Assembly (NCBI RefSeq): GCF_002149015.1
Contig: NZ_NGFO01000012.1
Location: forward strand, 1-64,000
Length of the DNA stretch: 64,000 nucleotides
Direction: 5' to 3'
From: Gordonia lacunae
GTDB taxonomy: Bacteria; Actinomycetota; Actinomycetes; Mycobacteriales; Mycobacteriaceae
The position numbers and the translations under genes were made by a program. Positions 8,155 to 17,638 of this stretch are shown here, one piece after another. The notes under the pieces are model-generated. The model saw only the letters and a program-made list of their open reading frames with translations, did not search any database and was not told where the DNA came from. Numbering within the stretch: position 1 is the first letter of the stretch; each line of letters opens with the position of its first letter.

Positions 8155-8198
8155 GCTCCCTGAGGAGGCCGGAGCTTGCGGAGGGCGCGTCAGGGAGC
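8155..8198. repeat. Palindromic intergenic repeat
   Basis: GCTCCCTGA (8155-8163) is the exact reverse complement of 8190-8198, with a GC-rich loop. It sits between the convergent aroG and phoD, where it may also end transcription. The rest of the 8074-8292 gap holds a short GGATCAGGGATCAGGGATC tandem and no gene. Confidence 0.5.
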
Positions 8199-8292
8199 GC
8201 TGGATCAGCAGATCTCTCCGGCTCGGGACCAGGGGCTTCGCGGTGCTTTCGGATCAGGGATCAGGGATCGGTGGGTGTGTGCTTCTCTCGGA

Positions 8293-9861
8293 TCAGACCA
8301 CGTCGACCTCGGCGGTCGCGTCCGGGATCGTGATGAGTGCTCGACGCCGTAGCGTTCCGCGCGGTGACCGTACGGACGGCGCCACGCGGAACTCGGCCTC
8401 CCACCGGTCGGAGTGGATCCGATTCAGCAGGTAGCCGCGCTGTGAGTTGCCGAACCGGACGTGGGGCGAGGCCTCCTTCAGGCGGCGGTCGCCGTCGTCG
8501 CTGTCCTCGCCGTCGCCGCCCGAGGTGATCGACGTCGCGGCGAGTTCGACTCCGCGCGTGGTTGATTCATCGGTGTACGAGGTCCGGAGGTCGGCGACCA
8601 CGCTGCGGTGGATGTCGCCGGCGAGGGACACCAGGTTGCGAACGCCGCGATCCGCGGCGCCGTCGAGCACACGGGTGCGCGAGGCCTCGTAGCCACTCCA
8701 CCCGTCCATGCTGACCGCTCGGGTCGCACCGACGGTCCGGGCGAGGTCGGCCATCGGAACCTGCTGGGCGAGCACGTCCCATCGGTGTCGGGAGGACGCA
8801 AAGCCGTCGAGCAACCACCGTTCCTGCTCGGCGCCGAGGATCGTCCGGGACGGGTCCGCGGTGAACGCGTTCTGACCGGTGTCGTTGTCCCCGTTGGCCT
8901 GATCGCTGCGGTGACTGCGGGTGTCGAGAAGGGTGAGGTCGACGAGGTCCCCGAAACCCAGCCGCCGGTGCGCACGGATGACTGTTCCGTTCGGCCGGGC
9001 GGCGATCCGCACCGGGGTGTTCTCCCACCAGGCGCGGAGGGCGCGTGCTCGACGGAGCGCGAACGCGGTCAGCGGTGTGCGGTCCTCGGGAAACGCTCCC
9101 GCCCAGTTGTTGTCCACCTCGTGGTCGTCGAAGGTGATCACGAACGGCGCCATCGCGTGGGCGAGTTGCAAGTCCGGGTCGGACTTGTACAGCGCGTACC
9201 GTTCCCGGTAGTCCTCGAGGTCGACTGCCTCCCGGGTCGCCGAGAGAGGAAGAGTGGCAGCGGTTCTCGCGCCACCCCGGGCGGGGATCGGCTTCTCGTA
9301 GATGTAGTCGCCGAGGTGCAGGACCACATCGGGCGCATGGGCGGCCAGGTCGGCGTAGGCGTGGTAGTAACCGTCGGCCCAGTTCTGGCAGGACGCCACG
9401 GCCAGCGTGAGCGTGTCGACTCGTGCGAACGGGGCCGGCGCCGTTCGGGTTCGCCCGACGGGGGAGATCTCGCCGAGGGCCCGAAAACGGTAGAAGTAGT
9501 CGGCGCCGGGCGCGAGGCCGCGGACGTCGACGTGCACGCTGTGTCCCCACTCCGGCGTCGCGTGGACGGTTCCGCGTCGCACGACCCGCGTCATCGACTC
9601 GTCGGCGGCGACCTCCCAGTCGACCCGGACCGGCCGCGGACCCATGCCGCCGCCCGGCGCGAAGGGGTTGCGGGACAGGCGCGTCCACAACACGACCCCA
9701 TCGGGGAGGGGATCGCCGGACGCGACGCCGAGACCGAACACGCCGCCGGAATGGGCCGGGGAGGGTACTGCCGGCGACGTGCCACCCAGCAGACCCGGGG
9801 TGAACGCCAGACCGGTGACGAGCGCCGACCAACCGAGGAATCGACGTCGCGATGTGCCCAT
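8293..9861 (-). CDS. PhoD-like alkaline phosphatase/phosphodiesterase, Tat-exported
   Basis: The 522-residue protein begins with a twin-arginine signal (TSRRRFLGW, then a hydrophobic stretch to about residue 30), so it is exported folded through Tat. An N-terminal Fn3-like PhoD domain (GVASGDPLPDGVVLWTRL) precedes the metallophosphatase core. Core motifs are VASCQNW, LHLGDYIYE (about 175), FDDHEVDNNW (about 240), LDTRSHR and LAGDIHRS (about 405). PhoD enzymes hydrolyse phosphomono- and diesters, including teichoic-type polymers, using Fe and Ca. It stands alone and is convergent with aroG. Confidence 0.9.
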   Translation of the reverse strand: MGTSRRRFLGWSALVTGLAFTPGLLGGTSPAVPSPAHSGGVFGLGVASGDPLPDGVVLWTRLSRNPFAPGGGMGPRPVRVDWEVAADESMTRVVRRGTVHATPEWGHSVHVDVRGLAPGADYFYRFRALGEISPVGRTRTAPAPFARVDTLTLAVASCQNWADGYYHAYADLAAHAPDVVLHLGDYIYEKPIPARGGARTAATLPLSATREAVDLEDYRERYALYKSDPDLQLAHAMAPFVITFDDHEVDNNWAGAFPEDRTPLTAFALRRARALRAWWENTPVRIAARPNGTVIRAHRRLGFGDLVDLTLLDTRSHRSDQANGDNDTGQNAFTADPSRTILGAEQERWLLDGFASSRHRWDVLAQQVPMADLARTVGATRAVSMDGWSGYEASRTRVLDGAADRGVRNLVSLAGDIHRSVVADLRTSYTDESTTRGVELAATSITSGGDGEDSDDGDRRLKEASPHVRFGNSQRGYLLNRIHSDRWEAEFRVAPSVRSPRGTLRRRALITIPDATAEVDVV

Positions 9862-9972
9862 GGGCCCACCCGACCAGGATCACCTGACCTGGATCGCACA
9901 CGCAGGCGGCGGGGACATGATCGGGAGGTGAAGTCTGCGACCACCGCGCCCACCGGCCCCGCCGCCTGACGG

Positions 9973-11460
9973 TCAGTTCAAGAGCCGGTTCGATTCGGCC
10001 CGGGAGCGTCTCTGTCGCTCACGGATTCCGAGAGCGACGTCGACCGCGAGGAAGGCCAGCAGGCTGAGTCCGAGCAGCGGCACGAACCAGCCCACGACGA
10101 CCGCCACCACGCAGACCGCGATGGCCGCCGGTACGGGCGCCCGCCGCAGCGCGCCGCGAGCCGGGGGCCGGCCCACCGCGAGTGCGCCGGAACGTCGTGG
10201 CCGTCGTTGCCACCACATCTGGTAGCCGCGCACGATGAGCACCACCAGCGCCATCGCGAGGAGCAGGAGCGCGAGCTGGCTCACCCAGCCGAACAGGATT
10301 GCCATGTGCAGCGCGATGCCCCAGGTGGTGAGTTTCGCGGCGAGCGGCCAGTCGGCGAACCGGGAGACGTCCACGACCCCGCCGGTCGCACCGTTCACCG
10401 CGACCGAGTCCTGGCCGAACTGCCAGGGTTGCCTGGTCTGCGCGACGGTGAACGCCGTGTCCGGGGTGGCCGGCACGGTCACCTCGACCTTCCCGTCCAC
10501 TCCGGCGCGCCGGGCGGTGTCGAGGACGCGATCGAGTTGTGTCACCGATTCCCCGGACGCACTCGGCAGGTCCGGCATGTGCCCGCTGCGGTCCCCGTCC
10601 CCGTGGCCGCCGTGGTCCCCGTGACCGTCGGGTGCCGACGGCGTCGCCGACAACGCGGTGTCGACGCCGGGCGTCGTCCAGCTCAGGGCGGTGCGGAGTT
10701 CGGAGACGTTCTCGCCCGCATACTTCGACCACGTGAGGCCGGTCGCGGACAGGAAGACGAGTCCCACCGCGATCCACACGCCGATCACCCCGTGGCGGTT
10801 CCGGGTTCGGTTGCGTCCGGTCGCCGACCGGTCGACGGTGACCAGTTCGGCGAGACGTCGCCGGCGTCGGGCGCGGAATGCCGTGATCCAGAGGACGAGA
10901 CCGCCCAGGGCGATCACCCACAGCCAGGAGGCGGCGAGTTCGCTGTAGATCCGGCCCGGTTCGCCGAGATGGAGATTGCGGTGCAGTTCGCTGAGCCAGG
11001 TGCGCAGCGGCAACGACGCACTGCTGCCGTAGGACACCAACTCGCCGGTCGACTCGAGGGTCACCGGGTCGATGAACACGGCGAGACGCTTCGACGCCCC
11101 CAGCGCCGGGTCGTCGAAGAGAACCCGGGTGGTGTCGCCGGTCTCGGTCGATGGTCGTACCGCGGACAGGGTGAGGTCCGGACGGAGCCGGACCGCCGCG
11201 TCGACCTGTTCGGCGACCGGGCGGGTATCGCCGGTGCTGTCGGTGTGCAGCTGGTCGCGGTACACGACCTGTTCGACCGACGGTGCGATCGCGTAGAGCC
11301 CGCCGGTGATGGCCGCGACGACCAGGAACGGGGCGATGAAGACACCGGCGTAGAAGTGCAGGCGTCGTACCAACGGCTGCCAGGTGGATGGCGCGGGGGA
11401 GTGGACGGCGGCGTCGCCGCCCTGGTGGTTGTCGGGACGGGACAGGTTGGGTAGGGACAC
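9973..11460 (-). CDS. PepSY-associated multi-span membrane protein with His-rich loop
   Basis: The protein of about 495 residues has four to five membrane helices and the PepSY-TM layout. A first helix follows RRLHFYAGVFIAPFLVVAAITGG; LHRNLHLGEPGRIYSELAASW comes before the second, and WGIALHMAILFGW before the fourth. A loop of about 20 residues near position 270 is rich in His and Asp (DGHGDHGGHGDGDRSGHM), a likely metal-binding stretch. Relatives act in iron or copper handling. I prefer the GTG at 11460, with GAGAGG upstream; a longer ATG start at 11496 lacks a binding site. Confidence 0.8.
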   Translation of the reverse strand: MSLPNLSRPDNHQGGDAAVHSPAPSTWQPLVRRLHFYAGVFIAPFLVVAAITGGLYAIAPSVEQVVYRDQLHTDSTGDTRPVAEQVDAAVRLRPDLTLSAVRPSTETGDTTRVLFDDPALGASKRLAVFIDPVTLESTGELVSYGSSASLPLRTWLSELHRNLHLGEPGRIYSELAASWLWVIALGGLVLWITAFRARRRRRLAELVTVDRSATGRNRTRNRHGVIGVWIAVGLVFLSATGLTWSKYAGENVSELRTALSWTTPGVDTALSATPSAPDGHGDHGGHGDGDRSGHMPDLPSASGESVTQLDRVLDTARRAGVDGKVEVTVPATPDTAFTVAQTRQPWQFGQDSVAVNGATGGVVDVSRFADWPLAAKLTTWGIALHMAILFGWVSQLALLLLAMALVVLIVRGYQMWWQRRPRRSGALAVGRPPARGALRRAPVPAAIAVCVVAVVVGWFVPLLGLSLLAFLAVDVALGIRERQRRSRAESNRLLN

Positions 11461-11568
11461 GTGTTGGCCTCTCGAGCGGAAGACGGCACGCGGCATCGAC
11501 CACGATCAGATGGGATGACGGACGCGCACCGACCGGCCCGTCGGGTGACGGGTCGGCGGAGGAATGGA

Positions 11569-12120
11569 TCAGCGCGTGAGTGCCGGCGGGCCGCGGGTGT
11601 CGAGAGCGGCGATGGCGCGCAGACGGGGCCGCGCATCTGGGTGGGCCGAGCGGGGGACGAGCCCGGTGAGCTCGTCGGCGGGAGGATCGAGAACGGCTCG
11701 GATCAGCGCCACGATCGCGGTCAGAACGGCCAGGAGAGCCGGTTCGGCGACCCGGATCGCGGCCGCTGTGAGTAGTGTCGCGACCGCATGCACCAGCAGC
11801 ATGGACTGGCCGGGGGCATGCGTGACCGCCGCCGCGGCCGTGTGATGGGCGGCGGACGCGTCGAGCGCGGTGAGAGAGACGTGCGCGAGCAACTGTCCGG
11901 CCGCCAGGAGACCCATCGTGGTGAACCACCCCGGACGGCGCCGGGACATCGCGCCGATCGCCCAGCCGAGTGCGGTGCAGGCCGCGGTCATGATCACGAG
12001 CGACGTCGTGGCGGGAAGAGCGCCACCCGCGAGTCCGTGCGCGGCCACCGCGGTACTCGCCGACAGCGCGCCCACGACCCCACCGCGGAGGCGGTGGATG
12101 GCGCGCATGTCCGGGTTCAC
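11569..12120 (-). CDS. Small multi-span membrane protein, unknown
   Basis: This 183-residue protein has about four hydrophobic helices, a basic cytoplasmic loop (MSRRRPGW) and His residues within and next to the helices (AHHTAAAAVTHAPGQSMLLVHAV). I do not recognise a named domain. A TATGCT hexamer ends 6 bases before the GTG, so it is probably leaderless. It lies 108 bases upstream of the PepSY gene on the same strand. The shared His-rich character suggests a metal-related pair (inference). Confidence 0.65.
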   Translation of the reverse strand: MNPDMRAIHRLRGGVVGALSASTAVAAHGLAGGALPATTSLVIMTAACTALGWAIGAMSRRRPGWFTTMGLLAAGQLLAHVSLTALDASAAHHTAAAAVTHAPGQSMLLVHAVATLLTAAAIRVAEPALLAVLTAIVALIRAVLDPPADELTGLVPRSAHPDARPRLRAIAALDTRGPPALTR

Positions 12121-12179
12121 GCAAGAAGCATAGCGATGGCGGACTCGTCCGGACCGCGCACGGTCACCGAAAGGGCAGG

Positions 12180-12848
12180 TCAGCCCAGTACGAGGAGCCA
12201 AGCAGCGACGTAGTGCAGCAGGGCTGCGACCGCCGTGCAGGCGTGGAACACCTCGTGATGGCCGAACGTCTCCGGCCACGGATCGGGCCAGCGCGCCGCA
12301 TAGAGGATGCCGCCGACGCTGTACAAGACGCCGCCGAGCGCGAGCAGGACCATGACGAGGACGCCGGTTTCCCCCACGAGCGCCGGGGCCACGGCCACGA
12401 TCACCCAGCCGAGCACGATGTAGAGAGTCACCCCGAGCCAGCGCGGCGCCCCGGGCCACGCGATCTTGAGGGTCGCACCGGCCGCGGCGCCCGCCCAGAC
12501 GATGCCGAGCACCCACCAGCTCGTCGGCGAGGGCAGGCCCAGAGCGCAGAACGGTGTGTAAGTGCCGGCGATGAACAGGAAGATCATCGCGTGGTCGGCG
12601 CGCTTCATGCGGGTCCGGGCACGTGCCGTCTTCCACGGAATCCGGTGGTAACCGGCACTGATCGCGAAGAGCCCGAGCACGGTGACCGCGTAGACGGCGC
12701 ACGGCACGACGGCGACCGGGTCGCCGACCGTGGCCGCGCCGATGACCAGGGCGAGACCGGCGACCGCTGCCACATAGGCGGAGTAGTGGTGGATGACTCC
12801 GCGCAGGCGTGGGCGGACGTCGGCCGGCGCATTCAGCAACGTGCTCAC
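12180..12848 (-). CDS. Hemolysin III/TrhA-family membrane protein
   Basis: The 222-residue, seven-helix protein is of the AdipoR/hemolysin III type. The metal-site motifs are readable: SAGYHRIPWK (about 65-75), the Asp in KRADHAMIFLFIAGTYTPF (about 87) and the late His pair in GHHEVFHACTAVAALLHY (about 195). The founding name is misleading; bacterial relatives affect membrane-energy or lipid homeostasis. GTG at 12848 is chosen because TACCGT ends 7 bases upstream (leaderless pattern). An Rv1085c-like gene occupies the same place in mycobacteria, next to the Z-prenyltransferase. Confidence 0.9.
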   Translation of the reverse strand: MSTLLNAPADVRPRLRGVIHHYSAYVAAVAGLALVIGAATVGDPVAVVPCAVYAVTVLGLFAISAGYHRIPWKTARARTRMKRADHAMIFLFIAGTYTPFCALGLPSPTSWWVLGIVWAGAAAGATLKIAWPGAPRWLGVTLYIVLGWVIVAVAPALVGETGVLVMVLLALGGVLYSVGGILYAARWPDPWPETFGHHEVFHACTAVAALLHYVAAWLLVLG

Positions 12849-12943
12849 CCAACCTACGGTACCGTAACTTCGCGCATCGGCGGCATGGCCGGCCGCACCG
12901 CCGGTGGCCGGCGGGATGCGTCCCGGCGCGTAAGGTGTCCTGC

Positions 12944-12985
12944 GTGACACGAGGCCGAGACGACGCCGGGACGATCCGACGATGA
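12944..12985 (+). CDS. Possible 13-codon upstream ORF coupled to the prenyltransferase
   Basis: A GTG lies 7 bases after a TAAGGT -10-like hexamer (12931-12936), as for a leaderless start. It opens a 13-codon frame whose TGA overlaps the ATG of the next gene (ATGA). No ribosome-binding site is evident before that ATG, so re-initiation could drive its translation. No protein similarity is expected at this length. Confidence 0.35.
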   Translation: MTRGRDDAGTIRR

Positions 12986-13764
12986 AGCTACTGCCGGATC
13001 GACTTCGACGCCCCGTCCTCTCGGTCTACGAACGCCGGCTCATCCAGCTGCTCGACACCGAGCGTCTGCCGCGTCACGTCGCGATCATCTGCGACGGCAA
13101 CCGCAGGTGGGCCCGCGAAGCAGGTTTCGAGGACGTCAGTCACGGGCACCGGGTGGGCGCACAGCGGATCGCGGACATGCTCGGCTGGTGTGCGGGCCTG
13201 GGTATCGAGGCGGTCACCATCTACCTGCTCTCGACCGAGAACCTCAACCGATCGTCCGACGAGCTGGACGCGCTCCTCGAGATCGTGCCGGACATCGTCG
13301 ACGAGATCTCCGCGCCCGAGGGCGAGTGGCGCATCCGCATCGTCGGCACCCTCGACGCACTGCCCGAGCCGGTGGCCGGACGCCTACGGGCGGCCGCCGA
13401 CCGGACCGCCGAACGGCGCGGGATGAACGTCAATGTCGCGGTCGGGTACGGCGGGCGGCAGGAGATCGTGGACGCGGTTCGCGCGCTGCTCGAGGAGAAG
13501 GTGGCTGCCGGGGCGAGTGCCGCCGAGATGGTGGACGCGGTGACCGTGGAGGCGATCGACGCCAATCTCTATACGAAGGGTCAGCCCGACCCCGACCTGG
13601 TGATCCGGACGTCCGGGGAGCAGCGGTTGTCGGGATTCCTGTTGTGGCAGAGCGCCTATTCGGAGATCTGGTTCACCGACGCCTACTGGCCGGAGTTCCG
13701 CCGCGTGGACTTCCTGCGCGCCCTGCGCGACTATTCCGCGCGGAGCCGGCGGTTCGGCAAGTAG
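12982..13764 (+). CDS. Short-chain cis-prenyltransferase (Rv1086-like, Z-farnesyl type)
   Basis: This 260-residue undecaprenyl-synthase-family protein adds isopentenyl diphosphate units in cis. Region I is AIICDGNRRWAREAG with the catalytic Asp near residue 38. Region III is NVNVAVGYGGRQEIVDAVR, and region V is DLVIRTSGEQRLSGFLLWQSAYSE. The position beside a hemolysin III gene matches Rv1086, which makes the Z,E-farnesyl diphosphate that primes decaprenyl phosphate. The chain length is inferred from context. The start may be coupled to a tiny upstream frame. Confidence 0.9.
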   Translation: MKLLPDRLRRPVLSVYERRLIQLLDTERLPRHVAIICDGNRRWAREAGFEDVSHGHRVGAQRIADMLGWCAGLGIEAVTIYLLSTENLNRSSDELDALLEIVPDIVDEISAPEGEWRIRIVGTLDALPEPVAGRLRAAADRTAERRGMNVNVAVGYGGRQEIVDAVRALLEEKVAAGASAAEMVDAVTVEAIDANLYTKGQPDPDLVIRTSGEQRLSGFLLWQSAYSEIWFTDAYWPEFRRVDFLRALRDYSARSRRFGK

Positions 13765-13792
13765 CTCATCCGGCCTCGGCCCGGTCCGGTGG

Positions 13793-15259
13793 TCAGCGGC
13801 CGACGTAGTCGGCCAGCAACCCGGTCAGAGCGCCCAGGTCGGTGCTGAAGGTCGACGCCGCGGGAGTCCCGAAACCGACACCTATCCCACCGGAGGGCAG
13901 CGGATCGGCATCGGGATGCCGGAACAGGGACTGTCCGGTCACCGCGATCCCGCGCTCGTACGCCCGGTGCACGATCGCCCCTTCCTCGGCGTGCGCGACG
14001 GGGATCAGGGCGTGCAGGCCCGCGGCGATGCCGGGCACCTCCAGGCCGACCCCGGCCAGAGCTTTCACCAGCGCGTCGCGACGGGCGCGGTAGGCCTGAC
14101 GGCTGCGGCGGATGTGCCGGTCGTAGGCGCCCGAGTCGATGAGCTCGGCCAGCGTCAGCTGGTCGACGATACTCGCGTCGGCTTCGCGGAGTCCCTTGCC
14201 GGCCAGGATCGGTTCGACCAGATGTGCGGGGGCGGCCAGCCAGCCGGCGCGGACGGCCGGCGACAGGCTCTTGCTCAGCGAACCGGTGTGGATGACGACG
14301 TCGGGTCCGAGGGCCTGCAAGGCGCCGACGGGTTCGCGGTCGTAGCGGAACTCGCCGTCGTAGTCGTCTTCGACGATGACGGCGCCGGTCCGTCGCGCCC
14401 AGTCGACGACCTGCATGCGCCGGGCCGGGGAGAGTGCGACGCCGGTGGGGAACTGGTGGCTGGGGGTCAGCAGCACCGCGGTGGCGCCGGTGCGTTCGAG
14501 TTCGTCGATCACCATGCCGTCGGAATCGATCCGCACCGGCACGACCCGGGCCCCGCCGCGCTCGAGCGCGTGCCGGTGGAAGGGGAGGCCGTGGCTCTCG
14601 ACCGCGACGACACCGTCGATCACCGTGCGCGCCAGCAACTCCAGCGCGGAGAGGACCGACGTGCCGAGCACGATCTGGTCCGGGCCGGTGCGGACACCTC
14701 GCGTGCGGGCGAGGTAACCGGTGAGCGCGCCTCGCAGCTCCGCGCGCCCGCGCGGATGAGCCGGGGCGAAGGCGTCGTCCGGCGTCTCGGTGAGCGCGCG
14801 ACGGGTGGCACGGATCCAGTCGTTACGCGGGAACATGCCGGCACACGGCCGCCCGAGCGAGAAGTCGTGGCGCAGTGCGGGCCGGGCGGTGGAGGCGCCG
14901 GGGTCGTCGACGGCCGGTGGGCGCGCGGCGCCGTCGGCGACCCGGGTGGCCGATCCCTGTCGGGCGGTCAGCCACCCCTCCGCGATGAGTTCGGAGTACA
15001 CCGCCGAGACGGTGCCGCGCGCCAGGCCGAGGTCTGCGGCGAGGGATCGGTAGGGCGGCAGTGCGGTTCCCGCCGGCAGACGGTCGTCGAGGATCGCCGA
15101 GCGCAGTGCCTCGGTGAGGGCCCGACGCCGGGTGGCACCCCGTCCGCGGGCGCCCGCGGCGGGATCGGGCTGCAGATCCAGGAAGAGGTCCGCCCCGAGC
15201 CGCTCGGCGACTTCGGCCCAGGGATCGGGAGCAGTCGAATTGACCCGTTTTTCTGCCAT
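13793..15259 (-). CDS. MocR/PdxR-type GntR regulator with aminotransferase domain
   Basis: The 488-residue fusion protein has an N-terminal GntR winged helix (ALTEALRSAILDDRLPAGTALPPYRSLAADLGLARGTVSAVY, about residues 47-90). It is fused to a class I aminotransferase-like domain with the PLP-binding motifs VEDDYDGEFRYDREP (Asp and Tyr, about 300) and HTGSLSKSLSPAVRAGWL (Schiff-base Lys, about 335). MocR regulators sense PLP or related amines. The gene is divergent from an NAD(P)-binding reductase and a CMD-family gene, which are its probable targets. Confidence 0.9.
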   Translation of the reverse strand: MAEKRVNSTAPDPWAEVAERLGADLFLDLQPDPAAGARGRGATRRRALTEALRSAILDDRLPAGTALPPYRSLAADLGLARGTVSAVYSELIAEGWLTARQGSATRVADGAARPPAVDDPGASTARPALRHDFSLGRPCAGMFPRNDWIRATRRALTETPDDAFAPAHPRGRAELRGALTGYLARTRGVRTGPDQIVLGTSVLSALELLARTVIDGVVAVESHGLPFHRHALERGGARVVPVRIDSDGMVIDELERTGATAVLLTPSHQFPTGVALSPARRMQVVDWARRTGAVIVEDDYDGEFRYDREPVGALQALGPDVVIHTGSLSKSLSPAVRAGWLAAPAHLVEPILAGKGLREADASIVDQLTLAELIDSGAYDRHIRRSRQAYRARRDALVKALAGVGLEVPGIAAGLHALIPVAHAEEGAIVHRAYERGIAVTGQSLFRHPDADPLPSGGIGVGFGTPAASTFSTDLGALTGLLADYVGR

Positions 15260-15342
15260 CGGATTGGACCACTTTCTTGAGCTAATCGCGGCTTAGCCTA
15301 AACCCAGAAACTTCCAGATGTCCGTCCTTGAGGAGGAACGAG

Positions 15343-16122
15343 ATGAAGATCGTGGTCGTGGGAGCCAGCGGCGCGCTGGGGAGTCGGGTCGCCGACCTGC
15401 TCGTCGAGCGCGGGCACGAGGTGGTGCGCGCCCATCGCGCGAGCGGTGTCGACGCCTACACCGGAAGCGGTCTGGCGGCGGCGTTCGACGGTGCCGACGC
15501 CGTCGTCGACTGCCTGAGTCTCCAGACGCTGAAGGCCGCGGAGGCCATCGACTTCTTCGAGACCACGGCGACCCACGTCGGGCGCGCCGCCACTTCCGCG
15601 GGCGTCGCGCACGTCGTCGTGGTGTCGATCGCCAACGCCGACGATCCGGCGGTGAACGGCAAGTTCGGCTACTACCAGGGGAAGGCGGCGCAGGAAGCGG
15701 CCTACGCGAAGGTTGTGGACCCCGCCGCGCTCACCATCATCGCCTCGGTGCAGTGGTTCGAACTCGCCGAGCAGATGATGTCCACGATGCGGTTCGGTCC
15801 GATCGCCGCGGTGCCCCGGATGCGGTGCGCGCCGGCAGCCGTGGCCGACGTGGCCGTTGCGGTCGCCGACGAGGTGACCTCGGGCCCATCGGGCAGGCGC
15901 AAGGTCGAGGTGAGCGGGCCGGTGCCGATGGATCTGGTCGACGTCGCGAAAGCGGTTGCCGCACAGACCGGCTCGCCGCGCTGGGTGCTGGGCGTGCGGT
16001 TCGGTGGGCCGGCGATCCGGGGCGGCGGGCTCGTGCCCGCCGACCCGGATGTGGTCACCACGACGACACTGGACGGGTGGCTGGCCGGTCGCGAGCGCGC
16101 CGCGGCCGGGGGCCGGCGATGA
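15343..16122 (+). CDS. NAD(P)-binding Rossmann reductase (NmrA/atypical SDR type)
   Basis: The 259-residue protein starts with the nucleotide-binding fold VVVGASGALGSRVADLL (GxxGxxG at residues 7-13). It then has the short middle region of NmrA-like atypical dehydrogenases, with VVVSIANADDP and YYQGKAAQE in place of a classical YxxxK. AGGAGG lies 7 bases before the ATG. The next gene overlaps by 4 bases. Substrate is unknown. The divergent MocR regulator implies control by an amine or PLP-related signal. Confidence 0.82.
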   Translation: MKIVVVGASGALGSRVADLLVERGHEVVRAHRASGVDAYTGSGLAAAFDGADAVVDCLSLQTLKAAEAIDFFETTATHVGRAATSAGVAHVVVVSIANADDPAVNGKFGYYQGKAAQEAAYAKVVDPAALTIIASVQWFELAEQMMSTMRFGPIAAVPRMRCAPAAVADVAVAVADEVTSGPSGRRKVEVSGPVPMDLVDVAKAVAAQTGSPRWVLGVRFGGPAIRGGGLVPADPDVVTTTTLDGWLAGRERAAAGGRR

Positions 16123-16628
16123 GCGCGGGCACCCGGCCGGCCACCAGAATGTGGATACCGCAGGACAATCCGTCCGTCTACAAGGCTCTCGTCGCACTGC
16201 AGCGGGCGGCATCGGCCGGCGTCGATCCGGTGATCGCCGAACTCATCGTGATCCGGGCGTCGCAGCTCAACGGGTGTGCCTACTGTCTGCACATGCACAC
16301 CTCCGATGCCCTGGCCAAGGACATCGATCCTCACACACTGATGCTCATCGCCGCGTGGCGTGAGGCCGGTCCGACGTTCACGCCGGCCGAGCGGGCCGCG
16401 CTCGCCCTCACCGAGAGCGTCACGCGGATCGGAGAGAACGGCGTACCCGACGACGTGTTCGACTCGGTGCGTGCGCATTTCGACGCCGCTGAGATGGGTC
16501 AGCTGGTCGCCTCGATCGTGATGATCAACGCCTGGAACCGGATCGCGCTCGCCGGCGGCTATCCGGCCGGACTCGACGAACGCCGAGCCGCGTCGTCGGT
16601 CAGAGCTTCCGCAGACGCACCCGGTTGA
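16119..16628 (+). CDS. Carboxymuconolactone decarboxylase/AhpD-family protein
   Basis: The 169-residue protein has the alkylhydroperoxidase-type helical core and the redox motif [10 protein letters not shown] (CxxC near residues 53-56, with the downstream His). AhpD-like proteins reduce peroxides or partner proteins through these cysteines. The ATG overlaps the stop of the reductase before it, so the two form a pair under the divergent MocR regulator. Its 3' end overlaps the convergent coaA by 29 bases. Confidence 0.88.
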   Translation: MSAGTRPATRMWIPQDNPSVYKALVALQRAASAGVDPVIAELIVIRASQLNGCAYCLHMHTSDALAKDIDPHTLMLIAAWREAGPTFTPAERAALALTESVTRIGENGVPDDVFDSVRAHFDAAEMGQLVASIVMINAWNRIALAGGYPAGLDERRAASSVRASADAPG

Positions 16629-17541
16629 TCGAGTGGTCGTAGTCCTTGCGTAACACCAGTGACGCCCGCGGCCGGGTGGGCAGGATGTTCTCGATCAGGT
16701 TCGGGCGGTTGATCGAGGTCCACAGATCCCGCGCCGCGGCCGTCGCCTGGGTGTCGGTCAACGACGCGTACGCGTGGAAGTGCGAGTCCGGATTGGCGAA
16801 CGAGGTCGTCCGCATCTGGAGGAAGCGCGAGATGTACCAGGACTCGATGTCGTCGATCTTGGCGTCGACGTAGATGGAGAAGTCGAAGAGGTCCGACACC
16901 ATCAGCGTCTCGCCGGTCTGGAGCACGTTGAGGCCCTCGAGGATGAGGATGTCGGGCTGGCGCACATAGTGATAGACGTCGGGCACGATGTCGTAGGCGA
17001 GGTGCGAGTACACCGGCGCGGCGACCTCGCGAGCACCCGACTTCACCTCGGTGACGAAGCGGAGCAGTGCCCGACGATCGTACGACTCGGGAAATCCCTT
17101 GCGGTGCAGGATGCCCCGGCGCTGCATCTCGGCGGTGCGGAGCAGGAAACCGTCGGTGGTGACCAGGTCGACCTTCGGATGCGATTCCCAGCGGGCGAGG
17201 AGGGCGGCGAGAACACGTGCGGTCGTCGACTTCCCGACCGCCACGCTGCCGGCGATCCCGATGACGAAGGGGACCTGACGGTTGGTCTGCCGCTCGCCGA
17301 GGAAGGTGGAGGTCGCCGCGAACAACCGTTGTCGCGCAGCGACTTGCAGGTGGATCAGACGGGAGAGGGGCAGATAGACGTCGGCGACCTCGTCCAGGTC
17401 GATCTGTTCACCGAGGCCGACGAGTTCGGCCAGTTCGTCCTCGTTGAGGACCAGGGGCATGGACTCGCGGAGTTCACGCCACTGCCTCCGGTCGAGTTCC
17501 AGGTACAGACTCGGATCCCGATCGGTGGCGTTGCGGGCCAT
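16600..17541 (-). CDS. coaA: Pantothenate kinase, type I
   Basis: CoaA phosphorylates pantothenate, the first and regulated step of coenzyme A synthesis. With the ATG at 17541 it has 313 residues, matching known enzymes (about 310-316). The P-loop [17 protein letters not shown] is near residue 95. Further motifs are [19 protein letters not shown], the YYEGLN-like [11 protein letters not shown], and the C-terminal [14 protein letters not shown]. Longer upstream readings have no family similarity. Confidence 0.96.
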   Translation of the reverse strand: MARNATDRDPSLYLELDRRQWRELRESMPLVLNEDELAELVGLGEQIDLDEVADVYLPLSRLIHLQVAARQRLFAATSTFLGERQTNRQVPFVIGIAGSVAVGKSTTARVLAALLARWESHPKVDLVTTDGFLLRTAEMQRRGILHRKGFPESYDRRALLRFVTEVKSGAREVAAPVYSHLAYDIVPDVYHYVRQPDILILEGLNVLQTGETLMVSDLFDFSIYVDAKIDDIESWYISRFLQMRTTSFANPDSHFHAYASLTDTQATAAARDLWTSINRPNLIENILPTRPRASLVLRKDYDHSINRVRLRKL

Positions 17542-17638
17542 CAGGGCAGCTCCGCCGATGTCGGATCCGCCGCTCCCGGAGTGATCATGCGTACAGCTTA
17601 GGGCGGCATGGATCGGCGCCGATCGGTAGCCTGCCGAT

